From: Halocafeteria seosinensis
Lineage: Eukaryota > Sar > Bigyra > Bicosoecida
Assembly (NCBI GenBank): GCA_001687465.1
Contig: LVLI01000255.1
Span: 1 to 64,000 of the forward strand
Length of the DNA stretch: 64,000 nt
Direction of reading: 5' to 3'
Shown: positions 19,701-27,286 of the stretch, piece after piece
How the letters are laid out: each line of letters begins with the position of its first letter
Numbering within the stretch: position 1 is the stretch's first letter
Position numbers and translations under genes: made by a program
Notes under the pieces: model-generated
Database searches by the model: none
What the model was told of the DNA's origin: nothing
What the model saw: only the letters and a program-made list of their open reading frames with translations

Positions 19701-21514
19701 TCTTCTTTTGAGAATCCTGTCCCAGGAATTATTGCACGGATAAAATGATCAAAACTCTGTTTGTCAACCACTAGAAGTTGTGTATTCCTAGTAGCACGAT
19801 CCGCCGCTGGTAGAAGTTGACCGATGTATGTCTGGGCGAAGCTACTCACCGTAATTTTCGAGAGTCCCGTGATCTGGGCTGCTTCACGGACCATATCGGC
19901 ATGACGATCATTCAATTCCAGACTACTTCCGTCGTTCGTCAAAAGGAACGACAACGTGATGCCAGCGGAAGATTCCCCAGTCGCCATGTTCTGTGATGTT
20001 TCCATAAGTTGACTGGGAGCTGTCGACCGCAGAGACCATTTGGTGGGATCCAGAAGTTCTATCCACGAGAACCGGTCACATCCGCCACTATTGTACCACT
20101 GTGCAAAGTTGCCGAAACTTACGGTATCGCTTGTGGACTTGTCTCTATTCGAAAAGCGGAGAGCCGCCCTGGCAACGTTAGCAGCACACGACTCGATCGA
20201 CGCTAAACCTGTGTCACTGTCGAACGAGTCTGAAAAAATCCAAAGCATATTTAAGAACGATCGAATCATCAAAAATAAACTGGATCGACTGACAGTGATA
20301 TTCGCGCTCGACTCGCATTCAGCATCCTCAGCAAAAAGCTTGAAAGCAGCTTCCAATTTTTCACTCTTAGTTCCTTTGGATAGAATGAGAAACCCGCAGG
20401 CCACTTCTTTGGTTTCAACTTGCTCAATATCTAGCAAATCGAACGAGTCAAATACTTGCAAAAGAAACTCCCGCACTCGGTCTCTCTCCGCTCCTGTTAG
20501 TTGTTTGCTACATAGTTGATCGACACATTTCTCAAAGTTGTCCTTGAAAAGGCCCCCTAGTCGTTCGTATTCAGAAAAGCTTCTTATAATATCCTGTGGC
20601 CTCCATTGATTAAAGCCAACCACTGTATGCATGTATTGTAAGACTTGGAGTGTATTCCTAGAGATAACCATGGCATCACCATAATCCCCAATGTCGATTG
20701 AGAGCACTTCATCCGATTCATCATCGTCATTTGGGGGCGGTGCACTGGCTGTAACTTCACTTGCAGGTGGTGCCGGTGGACGTTGAGAAATATGACGATT
20801 ATTTTCCGTTCCAGTTGCAGTCCCAAAGGGCTTTTCTTGTGGCCACTTGTTAGTATCCAAGAGCTCCATCCACTCCACTGTTCCTGCACGCGCAGAATAC
20901 CATTTACCTAAGGCCTCGAAAGTTGCTCCCGCACTCCCGTGAGAGCCGTGCTTCCTCAAATCCTCTACGAGTTCACCAGCGGCATCATCAATGGTACGGA
21001 TAGTGGTAAGCCACGCTGTGCTTCGAGCGTGAGAGCTCAGAGCAAAGATTCCTGAGAGTAGGGATCGAAACAACCGCCAGAGTTCTGCGTCGGATAACAC
21101 TCCTTCTTCGTTGGAGCAAAACAACCCCCACAGGGTCGACAGTTTATCACTCTTGGATCCCGCAACATACACCGATAGAGCCGCGCATAGGTCATCAATT
21201 CGCACCCACCCAGTGGATACTCTGTCAAGCAGTTTGTAAACCGAGTCCAACAGTGGGATCACTGTTACTTCGTCAGAAGACTCAAGTAGATCTGGGAATT
21301 GCTCAAGGAATCTCATTCGATCCACACAGTTACCAGAGCAAATGTATTCCAGAAACTCATACATATCCACCACCTCAACCGCCGCCAAATCAGTCTTGTG
21401 CAAGACTTTGAGTGCTTCAGAGAAGTCATCATTGGCAAACGTTACGTACAGATCCGACTGTAAAGGCGACAGTTGAAAGCGATGATTCATGTCCTGTCTT
21501 GATTGTGCCATCAT
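13793..21514 (-). CDS. Giant protein of ten EF-hand-derived (NCS-like) modules
   Basis: A single uninterrupted exon codes for 2573 residues from ATG 21514. Ten modules of about 235-295 residues follow each other. Each has a variable first half with helix-loop-helix-like segments and then a hallmark GSKSEKLxxAWxLF. An EF-hand-like loop and a LWRLLRSFLxGI-type helix follow. Each module closes with FGxWYNxxGxxxxPWLELLDxxKW. The WYN box lies near residues 205, 475, 750, 1034, 1288, 1528, 1770, 2015, 2251 and 2545. The G-S/T-x-x-E-K-L-x-x-A-F/W step before an EF loop is typical of neuronal-calcium-sensor and calcineurin-B-like proteins. Only module 5 keeps a canonical calcium loop (DSDSDGVLSRHE, near 1217); module 4 has DDDNDNALKRVQ, and the others have lost ligands. 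No signal peptide or membrane segment is seen. A scaffold with one or few calcium switches is my inference; the function is unknown. Confidence 0.85.
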   Translation of the reverse strand: MMAQSRQDMNHRFQLSPLQSDLYVTFANDDFSEALKVLHKTDLAAVEVVDMYEFLEYICSGNCVDRMRFLEQFPDLLESSDEVTVIPLLDSVYKLLDRVSTGWVRIDDLCAALSVYVAGSKSDKLSTLWGLFCSNEEGVLSDAELWRLFRSLLSGIFALSSHARSTAWLTTIRTIDDAAGELVEDLRKHGSHGSAGATFEALGKWYSARAGTVEWMELLDTNKWPQEKPFGTATGTENNRHISQRPPAPPASEVTASAPPPNDDDESDEVLSIDIGDYGDAMVISRNTLQVLQYMHTVVGFNQWRPQDIIRSFSEYERLGGLFKDNFEKCVDQLCSKQLTGAERDRVREFLLQVFDSFDLLDIEQVETKEVACGFLILSKGTKSEKLEAAFKLFAEDAECESSANITVSRSSLFLMIRSFLNMLWIFSDSFDSDTGLASIESCAANVARAALRFSNRDKSTSDTVSFGNFAQWYNSGGCDRFSWIELLDPTKWSLRSTAPSQLMETSQNMATGESSAGITLSFLLTNDGSSLELNDRHADMVREAAQITGLSKITVSSFAQTYIGQLLPAADRATRNTQLLVVDKQSFDHFIRAIIPGTGFSKEDKAWLSGLFNTIFWLESHRAVWATGNREQAPVDGIATALSMFVAGSKSEKLTFSFAVFNGDNILQTIGQPDKAERVEVSSKDMERMIGSFLVPIIAVTVSQNKPGVDAWAKTIVQSSCEITRELLSSLENKTAERSVSFEDFRQWYNNLGHQRIPWLELMAFHKWPRQEAETDFVKNSMTSTGKPDSMQNQIAFPFPVLAVSRDGDDRVVLPHEAPSPQQLDEQQLRHPDESGFLYITFDNCRALKEFIRITRLDSNDVGTIVTLLLDRSSSGHISQRSFHKVMRRLIDAQQLEREESVFASRALDRLFMAFDRSKSKAVSFWEFTIGLSIFASGSKSEKLSTAWTLLDDDNDNALKRVQIWRLLRSFLTGIVMVKYFAVEQLSREELASLCEDVDIACVQLTEAAVYYNRKGNVTREVLSFEQFGAWYNEEGFKMAPWLELLDLRKWPKHGNSTGSPSYSVSENEGSITESANQGADEVYDDTLVFNLSSKGHVLSLSDADVNNVSRLLNLSKLGNIQAEKAVEVLLEECVEETLDKGSFNKAMRKLVDVGGMNDQNKKFLSLSLNTFFFAFDQTYEEVVDANEFITGFLLLCGGSKSEKLSVAWELMDSDSDGVLSRHEFFALIRALLKGVLALQGEAQRAAPHTVEEIIEDSCQDVVEDVFSQARIQHRGLSFDAFGEYYNGGGFDRVSWLELLNLSKWGDVVSEALGSSESWAGHPSEAANEDVLCTFDFPHLPSLPLRVSAAELFLSAVHASGFSQYTATELWKKLNSELSANVVENQVSSDEGLIEGIQQLVQHFATEVEESFSSHVTLEYFSIWARFLFRLGLRSYTALKMAMVWLCSGSKSEKLRCCWSLFQKQSLRKDELQTMFVSLIASLYYFGRVLRIGPDSLEKSGETFVDSILSETGKEELSFSDFGEWYNSGGYHRAAWLELLDLRKWAQCVQTPEASHGAPQSEEEGDVHVPINLNLNISLAGKQVREAFTIDPQRMRQVAVFLASSPLASMDITQLHRLLSGSLSELQPDADRFASILKFPADDIFGRDLLRLLHEFVTNICTEEMNRSLALCALTPICHGSKSDKLSYIFSEVGGRQGVTRQQLRRILQSCFSGVSGLCLFLEQQHPDGRRKQDLWNKVRRGVDYAMRSIKDSISSTTLTYDDFGNWYNNQGTTVAPWLEYLDPGKWLFSDLTKLSPGISKNDEEIVIYFGDESSLRIDSATTKKVHALVGSTRLNSRSSMELHRGLQEMEAEDSTLPADAVRSLVNAELGDPYLLKKFVTRVFFALDDESESGGVDAMEFSVAVSLLCSGSKSDKLRSAFAVFGTGEEKSISDAELWRLLVSAVVGIGSAASLVYEEPSEIPDYSIIIAHERSVALSRNVSDAMMELAISIVSECNDNNGEHITWEEFAKWYNDCGGEKASWLELLDVSKWSPSYWNKESGEQCRVENESDRFIFEFNLATERWGKSAVRFTSEDCAAHSRFLKVSDLVKIGVNTLSDAASRVGDITSKREYNALLRLLIPGTDIGEKEKIFLSYHFNRIYQQLCGIFKTPGSLRVLCALSVLCRGSKSEKLLFCWNEACSGDSRRIGSDGILSILGGFLAAVASFSEEFFSRSDGCAVLLAHCDFVVGTLRAQFSEGMSFEEFGGWYNNVGYQLIPWLEFIDTKKWPSSSALDTNTRDGSAGEASDLTFSEHEANDVDSEHNLSGYLDSDVPVFVFDVHVSGIEHTIQFTYGDSENARALRAALDSGILHDTNGLRQLLKSSRSKSVDIEVPDNVLDSQRVQEALPKRILRKEASPKDTGACSDIVGSLVAYCSALCQVHSPDLAEGSLLAEELACALIILSDCKKSQKLMTAFTEFGILSNSKAFADSHRLSEAEMGRFFASLLLAILSLSDEYRNAGFPQKLAELSLAVGRNIARDIGRCTSSNLKEVRVSYGQMVEWYNTQGYKFIPWLELVDLKKWEGPQAENTSR

Positions 21515-22968
21515 TTTTTTCACGTAAAATGACACAAATCAATAGGATCCACTGCAGAGCCTCGCACCGACATCCAACGGCTGGCAGAGCAGCTGCTGAC
21601 TGCGCTATTCCTTACAGTACTCTGACAAAAGATATTCTGCCCTGCAATATATGTCATACCAACCGTGTTGCGGACAATAGCGACTATATACAATGGTTCT
21701 AGACAAAGATTTTACACAGGACGCAGCACAAAAAGCCACGGGGAGCCCTCAAAGGGAAACTCGTAGGGAGCAAAAAAGGTGGCGGAGGGCCAGTATCTTG
21801 CGTTGTTTTCACATCATCCTTGGCCGTTGTTCCATACCCCTTGCCAGTAAATGCGATTGGCCAGCGGTGGATAACAATAACCATTTAACAAATTACCGAA
21901 AAGTACTTTGCAATGGTGCAAATGAACGACCGAAAATCCACCGCGAAAAGGAATTCAAACAAGGTCGTTAAACTCAAGAGCTTACCTTCTGTGCTAGAAT
22001 AGCAAACCTTTCCCACGGGCTCCGTTTGTGTTCTAAAGTTGCTCTTGAGCATTCTCTTTGAACTCACAACTGGCAAACGCGTGGAGAATAGAGAGAATGA
22101 GCCCATCAAGCCATGAAGCGAAACTACGGAAGGAAACAATCATTTCGCACACTTTTCAATGTAGCGTTCCATTTGGACCATTCCTTCCATCTCGTTTCGC
22201 TTTGCATTGCAATTTGGAATTGAATCAGTTGAATTGAATAAAATCAACGCTATATGCCACTCTTGCTCTTTGCTCCGGTTCTAAGTACTGGGTTAAGTAA
22301 GTAGTGGAGATGATGCAGAGCAGCCAGTACGGCCGGCTTGGGGATCCGCTTTCATACCTTAATGCACTCCAAGGCGGGTCTTTTTATTGTCGTGCGATAG
22401 GAGAGAGAGAGCAGTAAACCACCACGATCAGTTTTCTTCTGAAGAGCCACTGCTTCTATGAAGCTGAGACTGGTTTAGGCGCTCTACATCGCAGCGCAGC
22501 AGACACATGGACGAGCGAAGCCAAGGTAAGTGACTTCCCAACAAGAGTGTAGTGTTTTTCATGGCGTAGCACAAATCGTTAAGATCCTATCAGTAACATA
22601 CCGTATCGTGGGGTCTTTCCATCTTTGTGCAATAGTAATCGAGGTAGCGGTACTCGCGAGTTTTTGCTGTGGTAGCTCTTCCGAGCGATAACACTAGCGA
22701 CAGGTACGAATCCCTACAGTATGTTTACACTATGCTTTGTGTGGCATTACAGCGCGAGGAGAGATGTTGGAGAGGTGAGCCGTGGGCCTTGTGTGCACGG
22801 AGTAAGTTACCTTGCCCGTAGAGAGAACCTTGCAAGAATACCACTTAGACCGCTTATCCTATGTATAGCGATATCATTGCACTTAGCCATTATTCACTGT
22901 AGGCTAGTTGGTAGTCTATAGGTAGTTTAAAAGGAAAATCTCAAAAAGTCAAACAATAAAAAAAAGTA
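21515..22968. other. Intergenic, possible tiny spliced transcript
   Basis: 1.45 kb between the giant gene's start and the tRNA. At 22507 an ATG opens MDERSQ and meets a strong GTAAGT donor at 22526. An acceptor AATAG at 22635 would lead to VIEVAVLASFCCGSSSER and a stop. Further donor/acceptor-like sites lie at 22703 and 22751. This may be the 5' end of a small gene or a non-coding spliced RNA, but no model is convincing. ORFs at 21693-21971 and 22721-22921 lack coding features. Confidence 0.3.
22958..22965 (-). terminator. Pol III T-run terminator of tRNA-Leu
   Basis: Eight A on the plus strand are eight T on the transcribed strand, four bases beyond the 3' end of the tRNA. This is the expected RNA polymerase III stop. 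Confidence 0.85.
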
Positions 22969-23053
22969 TGCAAGGGGTGGGATTCGAACCCACGAGTGCG
23001 AACACATGCGGACCTTAACCGCACTCCTTGGACCTGGCTCGGACACCCTTGCA
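22969..23053 (-). tRNA. trnL-AAG: tRNA-Leu (anticodon AAG)
   Basis: An 85-base type II tRNA on the minus strand. The acceptor stem TGCAAGG pairs fully with CCTTGCA. The anticodon stem TGCGG/CCGCA closes the loop TTAAGGT, giving anticodon AAG (23014-23016) for CUU codons. A long variable arm with a TTCG loop is present, as expected for Leu. The T arm is GTGGG-TTCGAAT-CCCAC and doubles as the B box. There is no intron, and no encoded CCA directly after the acceptor. Confidence 0.95.
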
Positions 23054-23232
23054 TAGTGAGACTCGTAAGTCTACAGAGGAAACTGGAGGCTGTTTTACAC
23101 ATCTATATTGCCCGGACACTGAAGTGACTCAGGAATTTCCTGCGATGGAACAGGCAAAATCCCGAACTGTCCGTGGATTGTGGTATGTAGTGTACGGTTA
23201 GTGTTTATATCACGTATCATCATCAAGGAGAA

Positions 23233-24928
23233 ATGACGGAACAGAACAAAGCTGATGCCGGAGCTGTGCTCCGTGAACAGCAGAAACTCATGGAAGTTCT
23301 AGCCGCTGTGAAAGGTAGGTAGACTCTTTCAGCATTCCATGGTGGTGGAATATTATACAATGCCTTCGCGTTCATCGCAGCGAATAATCCGAAGGATCTG
23401 TTTGATGCTGCATCGCGATTTGCAGCTGAAAAAAATGCGACGGTGGATCACATACTAGCTTGGTTCCGAGACGGCAATGGACGGAATGCTCTTCATTTTG
23501 CGGCTAACTTTGGCTACCCGGAGCTTTGCACACAGATAGTAGAGAAGGCTCCAACCTCACTGGAAATTCAAGACAGAGAAGGTGCGACGCCTTTGTATTT
23601 GGCGGTCCTCGGAGCTAATCCCCAGGTCACTGAGGCACTGCTGGACAAGGGAGCCAACATCGACGCTGCACGGGAGGATGGGGATACGCCTATACATTTG
23701 ACGGCACGGTATAATTATGAAGACATTACTGAAATACTTTGCCGACGAGGAGCCAATCTTTCTGCAAAACGAAAAGGCAACAACAACGTGTTTCACGATG
23801 CGGCTCGGGAGGGTGCCACTGAATCAGTGAAAGTGATACTTCAGCACTTGTCTATGGAACAGGGTCAAAATAAATTGCCAGGGGAACAAAATTCCGATAG
23901 GAAAACACCCCTAATTTTGGCGGCAGAGGCTGGCCATGGAAAGACAGCTTTGGCACTGTTAGAAGCAGCAAAGGCTAGCGAGATATCATTAGATATAGCA
24001 CTTCAGGTGCAGGATACAGGGGGGTACACCGCGCTGCACTACCTAGCCAAAGAAGGCTTCCATACGTGCATTAGTTACGCTTTAGAACTTCCGGGAAGTG
24101 ACGATGTTATTGAGATGCAGACCAAAGAGCACTTGCGGCCCCTAGAGGTAAGGGTTCGACCCAGTACTTTTTCACCCAATTTCACTAGCACATCCTTGAG
24201 GCGCTAATTGCAGATAGCGGCGGGATATGGACATAGAGAGATTGCAGAGCTACTTGCAGCTCGATGTGGAGTGACGAATGAAGACCTTGAACGGATTATA
24301 GATGAACAGCAGAAGCGAGTTGCCTCAGAGGCCTCCAGAAACAGTCACAGTGAGGTGGTAGTGAACCAGGCTGCCAAACAACAGCAGGATCAAGTTAAGG
24401 ATACGGAAATGCTAGAAGAAGTGGATATGAGTATACCTCTCCCTCCAGAGCCAACCGAAGAGGGAAAGGAAAAAGCGGCTGAGGCCAAACAGTAAGTGGC
24501 GACCGCGCCTGGGACAGAAAATAGCATCATATATTTTGTACCCTGTGCGTATTTCCAGAAGAGGCAATAACGCGTTCATTCGCAAGAACTATGAAGAGGC
24601 TATTGACGCATACACAGAGGCTATCGAATTAGATGGTCGAAACGAAGCTTACTATGGCAACCGATGTGCTTGTTACCTGAAGCTTAACCGTTTGGAAGAA
24701 GCACTGGCAGATGCCAAACTATGTCGAAGATGCCAGCCTGAATGGCCGAAGGGCTGCTATCGCCATGGTACTGTATTGATGAAGATGGAAAGATATGAAG
24801 ACGCCGCGAATGTGTTTTATGCTGGATATAAGCTGGACACCAATTCTAAAGAACTGGCGGACGCGTTTCGGGACGCAATACAGAAAGGGAGAGAGCAATA
24901 CAAGCGAAATCAACAGCAAACTCAATGA
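23233..24928 (+). CDS. Ankyrin-repeat protein with C-terminal TPR domain
   Basis: Model: join(23233..23314,23381..24147,24214..24491,24559..24928), 498 residues. Residues about 60-300 form ankyrin repeats, e.g. GRNALHFAANFGYPELC, GATPLYLAVLGANPQ, GDTPIHLTARYNYEDI, GYTALHYLAKEGF. An acidic, Pro/Glu-rich linker follows. The last exons code for a TPR domain (about 375-485) starting RGNNAFIRKNYEEAIDAYTE, in the STI1/CHIP style that often docks Hsp70/Hsp90 tails. A co-chaperone or adaptor role is inferred from the TPR type. The TPR consensus is complete only across the exon 3/4 junction, which supports that splice. It converges on the repeat-protein gene, 116 bases apart. Confidence 0.85.
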
Positions 24929-25044
24929 AATACCCATAGCTAATTTGAATACAAGCAACGGTGGCAAGCTCGTATGGAAATCTTGGAGCAACTTTCTCGA
25001 TCTAAATACTCGCAAAATGGGACTGCAGCATTCATTGGACACAC

Positions 25045-26162
25045 TTAATAAAGTCTCGTCTTTGTCCCCTTCCCTTGCATGACCTTATCGTATACGTGTT
25101 TCGGTACACGCGGAGGTACATCTGGCACTCTCTGAAGTTTCTTGGATTTGATCCCTTCGTCCGCCATTTTCTGCAAGAATGATTGTTCAGTCACCATTGA
25201 CTGTTGACAGCAGCATTCATCTGGGCTTACCTGGGTAACCCATTCCGGGTTGTCGGCTCCAAGGCTGAAATTTGTGCTATGTGTATCCTTCTCTACGCGT
25301 CTGTATGAGAGGGAAGAATGTTACAACCCATAATATGTACCTTCGATGATTGTATTACTATAGCACCATATCTTACTTCGTTCTCTCTGCGTTGGTGGGT
25401 GGAGGCATGAAGTTTGTCGTCGTGTATGTATGTTGGTCGTATCCCAGTTGATAGTGCACTTCTTTGAGTTTTGCGGCTCGAGCAGCAGCTTCTGCAAGGT
25501 TAGATAAGGATTATAGATAGCTGCACATCCGCAAGTGAAAAGAATGTGATTACCCACTTTTACGAGACTCTTCTCGTTCTTGTGCATTCATGGACTTTGC
25601 TGCCTCAAATTGATCTTGCATCGTCGAACTGTAGTCCGGTTTATCATCTCCCAACTTAAAATGAGTCGCTCTTAGTTCATCCATGATATTCTGCTTTCGT
25701 TGCCGCTCTTCTTGGGATTCTGCTTTTGCTTCTTTCCACTGGAAGTGGGTGTGGTAATCTGTTTCGAACTGAGGAGGGTCATGGCCCAGTGAAAAATTGA
25801 CCCTACGAGTGTCCTGCTCGATCGGTGCCGGTTTTCCTCTGGATCCAAAATCTCGGAACGAGTTGTGGTTGATACTCTCGTAGTCTGGCTTATCGTCGCC
25901 GAGAGTTATATGCGAGGCGCGTTGCAATGCCGCCAAATCTGCACATCCAGTTGCATCATTCTCTGACACCAAGCACAGCTCACTGGTAGCACATGGTCAT
26001 GTAAATACCTTCGCCGTATTCATTCTTGCCACCCTGAGGCTGGTTCTCCTGCCGTGGCCACTTGTAATCCTTGTGGTGTGTGCATGTATAGTCTGGGTGA
26101 TCGAATCCCAGCACCATATGCGACTTGCGCAATTCAGCCGCGGGATTAAAGTCGTCCGTCAT
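25045..26162 (-). CDS. Six-repeat 'LGxDxPxY' protein, possibly axonemal
   Basis: Model: complement(join(25045..25170,25231..25300,25377..25491,25558..25938,26009..26162)), 281 residues with five exons in frame. Six copies of a short motif run through it: SHMVLGFDHPDYTCTHHKDY, SHITLGDDKPDYESINHNSF, VNFSLGHDPPQFETDYHTHF, THFKLGDDKPDYSSTMQDQF, VHYQLGYDQHTYTTTNF and TNFSLGADNPEW. The spacers are 20-45 residues, charged, with no membrane segment. The pattern S/T-H-h-x-L-G-x-D-x-x-x-Y-x-S/T is reminiscent, from memory, of repeats in flagellar-associated and microtubule-inner proteins. That link is inference. The tail KMADEGIKSKKLQRVPDVPP is basic. Confidence 0.7.
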
Positions 26163-26541
26163 TCTCCTCTCTGCTTATATTACCATCGATCATACTACCC
26201 ATCTATCTCGAGAAACATAATCATCATCCATACTATAGCCTGTAGGAACGAGCGACTTGCCGTTAACCGTACTTCCTTGAAGTTGAAGCCGCGGCGCGAA
26301 CCTTAAGCTAAGGCTTAACTGGGCCACAATCGGCGTAGCCTCGGCTAACGGGTACTTACTATAGTTGAAGTTGAATACACACGCGTTCCAGGTGTGCCAC
26401 AATCATAATAATGCGTGACAATATGTGTGTCTTCGTAAAGGCTGTAGCAATGGTGTTGATTGCATGTCTATGCACAGGCTTAGCGCATGTGCACACGCAC
26501 GCACGTACGTACGTATGCTGCATAGTGCAGAGGGAAATACC
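26163..26541. other. Shared upstream region of divergent genes
   Basis: About 380 bases separate the starts of the six-repeat protein gene (-) and the four-TM gene (+), so it probably holds both promoters. It contains a G/A-rich GTTGAAGTTGAA stretch near 26365, a related GAAGTTGAAG near 26278, and CGCACGCACGTACGTACGTA near 26492. No gene is seen. Confidence 0.4.
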
Positions 26542-27240
26542 ATGGAGTCGCATAACATCAAGCGCGTTGGTGTAGAGGTGGAGAGGGGAAGTTACGATAA
26601 GCAACACGATAACGCGAACCAGTTCGAACCGAGTTGGATTCAACGATTGCCGAATCCCTTGTACAACTACCTACACCCCTCGAAATGCTGCTGTGGGTGT
26701 TGGAGCCTCCAGACAGCCACGTACATTATACTCATTGGACGCCTTTTACATGCCATTTCAGTGGTAGTGGTGGCATTACTGGGAAAGCAACTCTATGAAG
26801 GGCACGACAAACTTGCATCCGAAGCTATCGAACCCCCGTACTTCACCGGAATGGACGAAGTATATGAGTTTCAGTACCGCCAAACCAAGTATCTTAGGAA
26901 AATAGAAGTAATCAGAGGCTGCATCATCATTGCTTCGATAGTCTATCTTAAACGTGGACTGGGCGCAGTAGGACAGCACACTATTACAGCGGATGCGGCG
27001 AAGAGCTTGAGGCGAGGCGTTTCTATCAGTATTGGGATATCAATAGGCTGGCTCTGTTTCCAATTGCTCAGCTTTTCCACTGGGTATGTTTTGGGATATT
27101 TAAGCATACGGACAGTCCTGGTCTTTGGCCTTAGTTTTGCGCTCTCAGCAGTTGTTACCCTTCACTTTGACGGAGTGGTTCTCTCACGTTGTCTTGCGCT
27201 CTGGAACGCTCGACGAGGACCCGACAAAGACGCGCCCTAA
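26542..27240 (+). CDS. Four-TM protein of the 'LHPSKCCCGC' family, copy 1
   Basis: A single exon codes for 232 residues from ATG 26542 (ATACCATGG context). The frame stays open upstream with further ATGs at 26464 and 26470, so a longer N-terminus is possible. A soluble N-terminus ends in PSWIQRLPNPLYNYLHPSKC then CCGC, directly before a first membrane helix. Three more hydrophobic segments follow (near residues 125-140, 160-185, 190-212). The gene at 39862-40722 has the same W-I-x-x-L-P...YLHPSKCCCGC block and topology, so the two are paralogs. The Cys cluster at the membrane edge recalls LAPTM4-like endomembrane proteins and could be palmitoylated; both points are inference. Confidence 0.75.
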   Translation: MESHNIKRVGVEVERGSYDKQHDNANQFEPSWIQRLPNPLYNYLHPSKCCCGCWSLQTATYIILIGRLLHAISVVVVALLGKQLYEGHDKLASEAIEPPYFTGMDEVYEFQYRQTKYLRKIEVIRGCIIIASIVYLKRGLGAVGQHTITADAAKSLRRGVSISIGISIGWLCFQLLSFSTGYVLGYLSIRTVLVFGLSFALSAVVTLHFDGVVLSRCLALWNARRGPDKDAP

Positions 27241-27286
27241 TATCGGCATCCCTCATCCATAGTCCTTTCAATATCTTGGATTGTAC

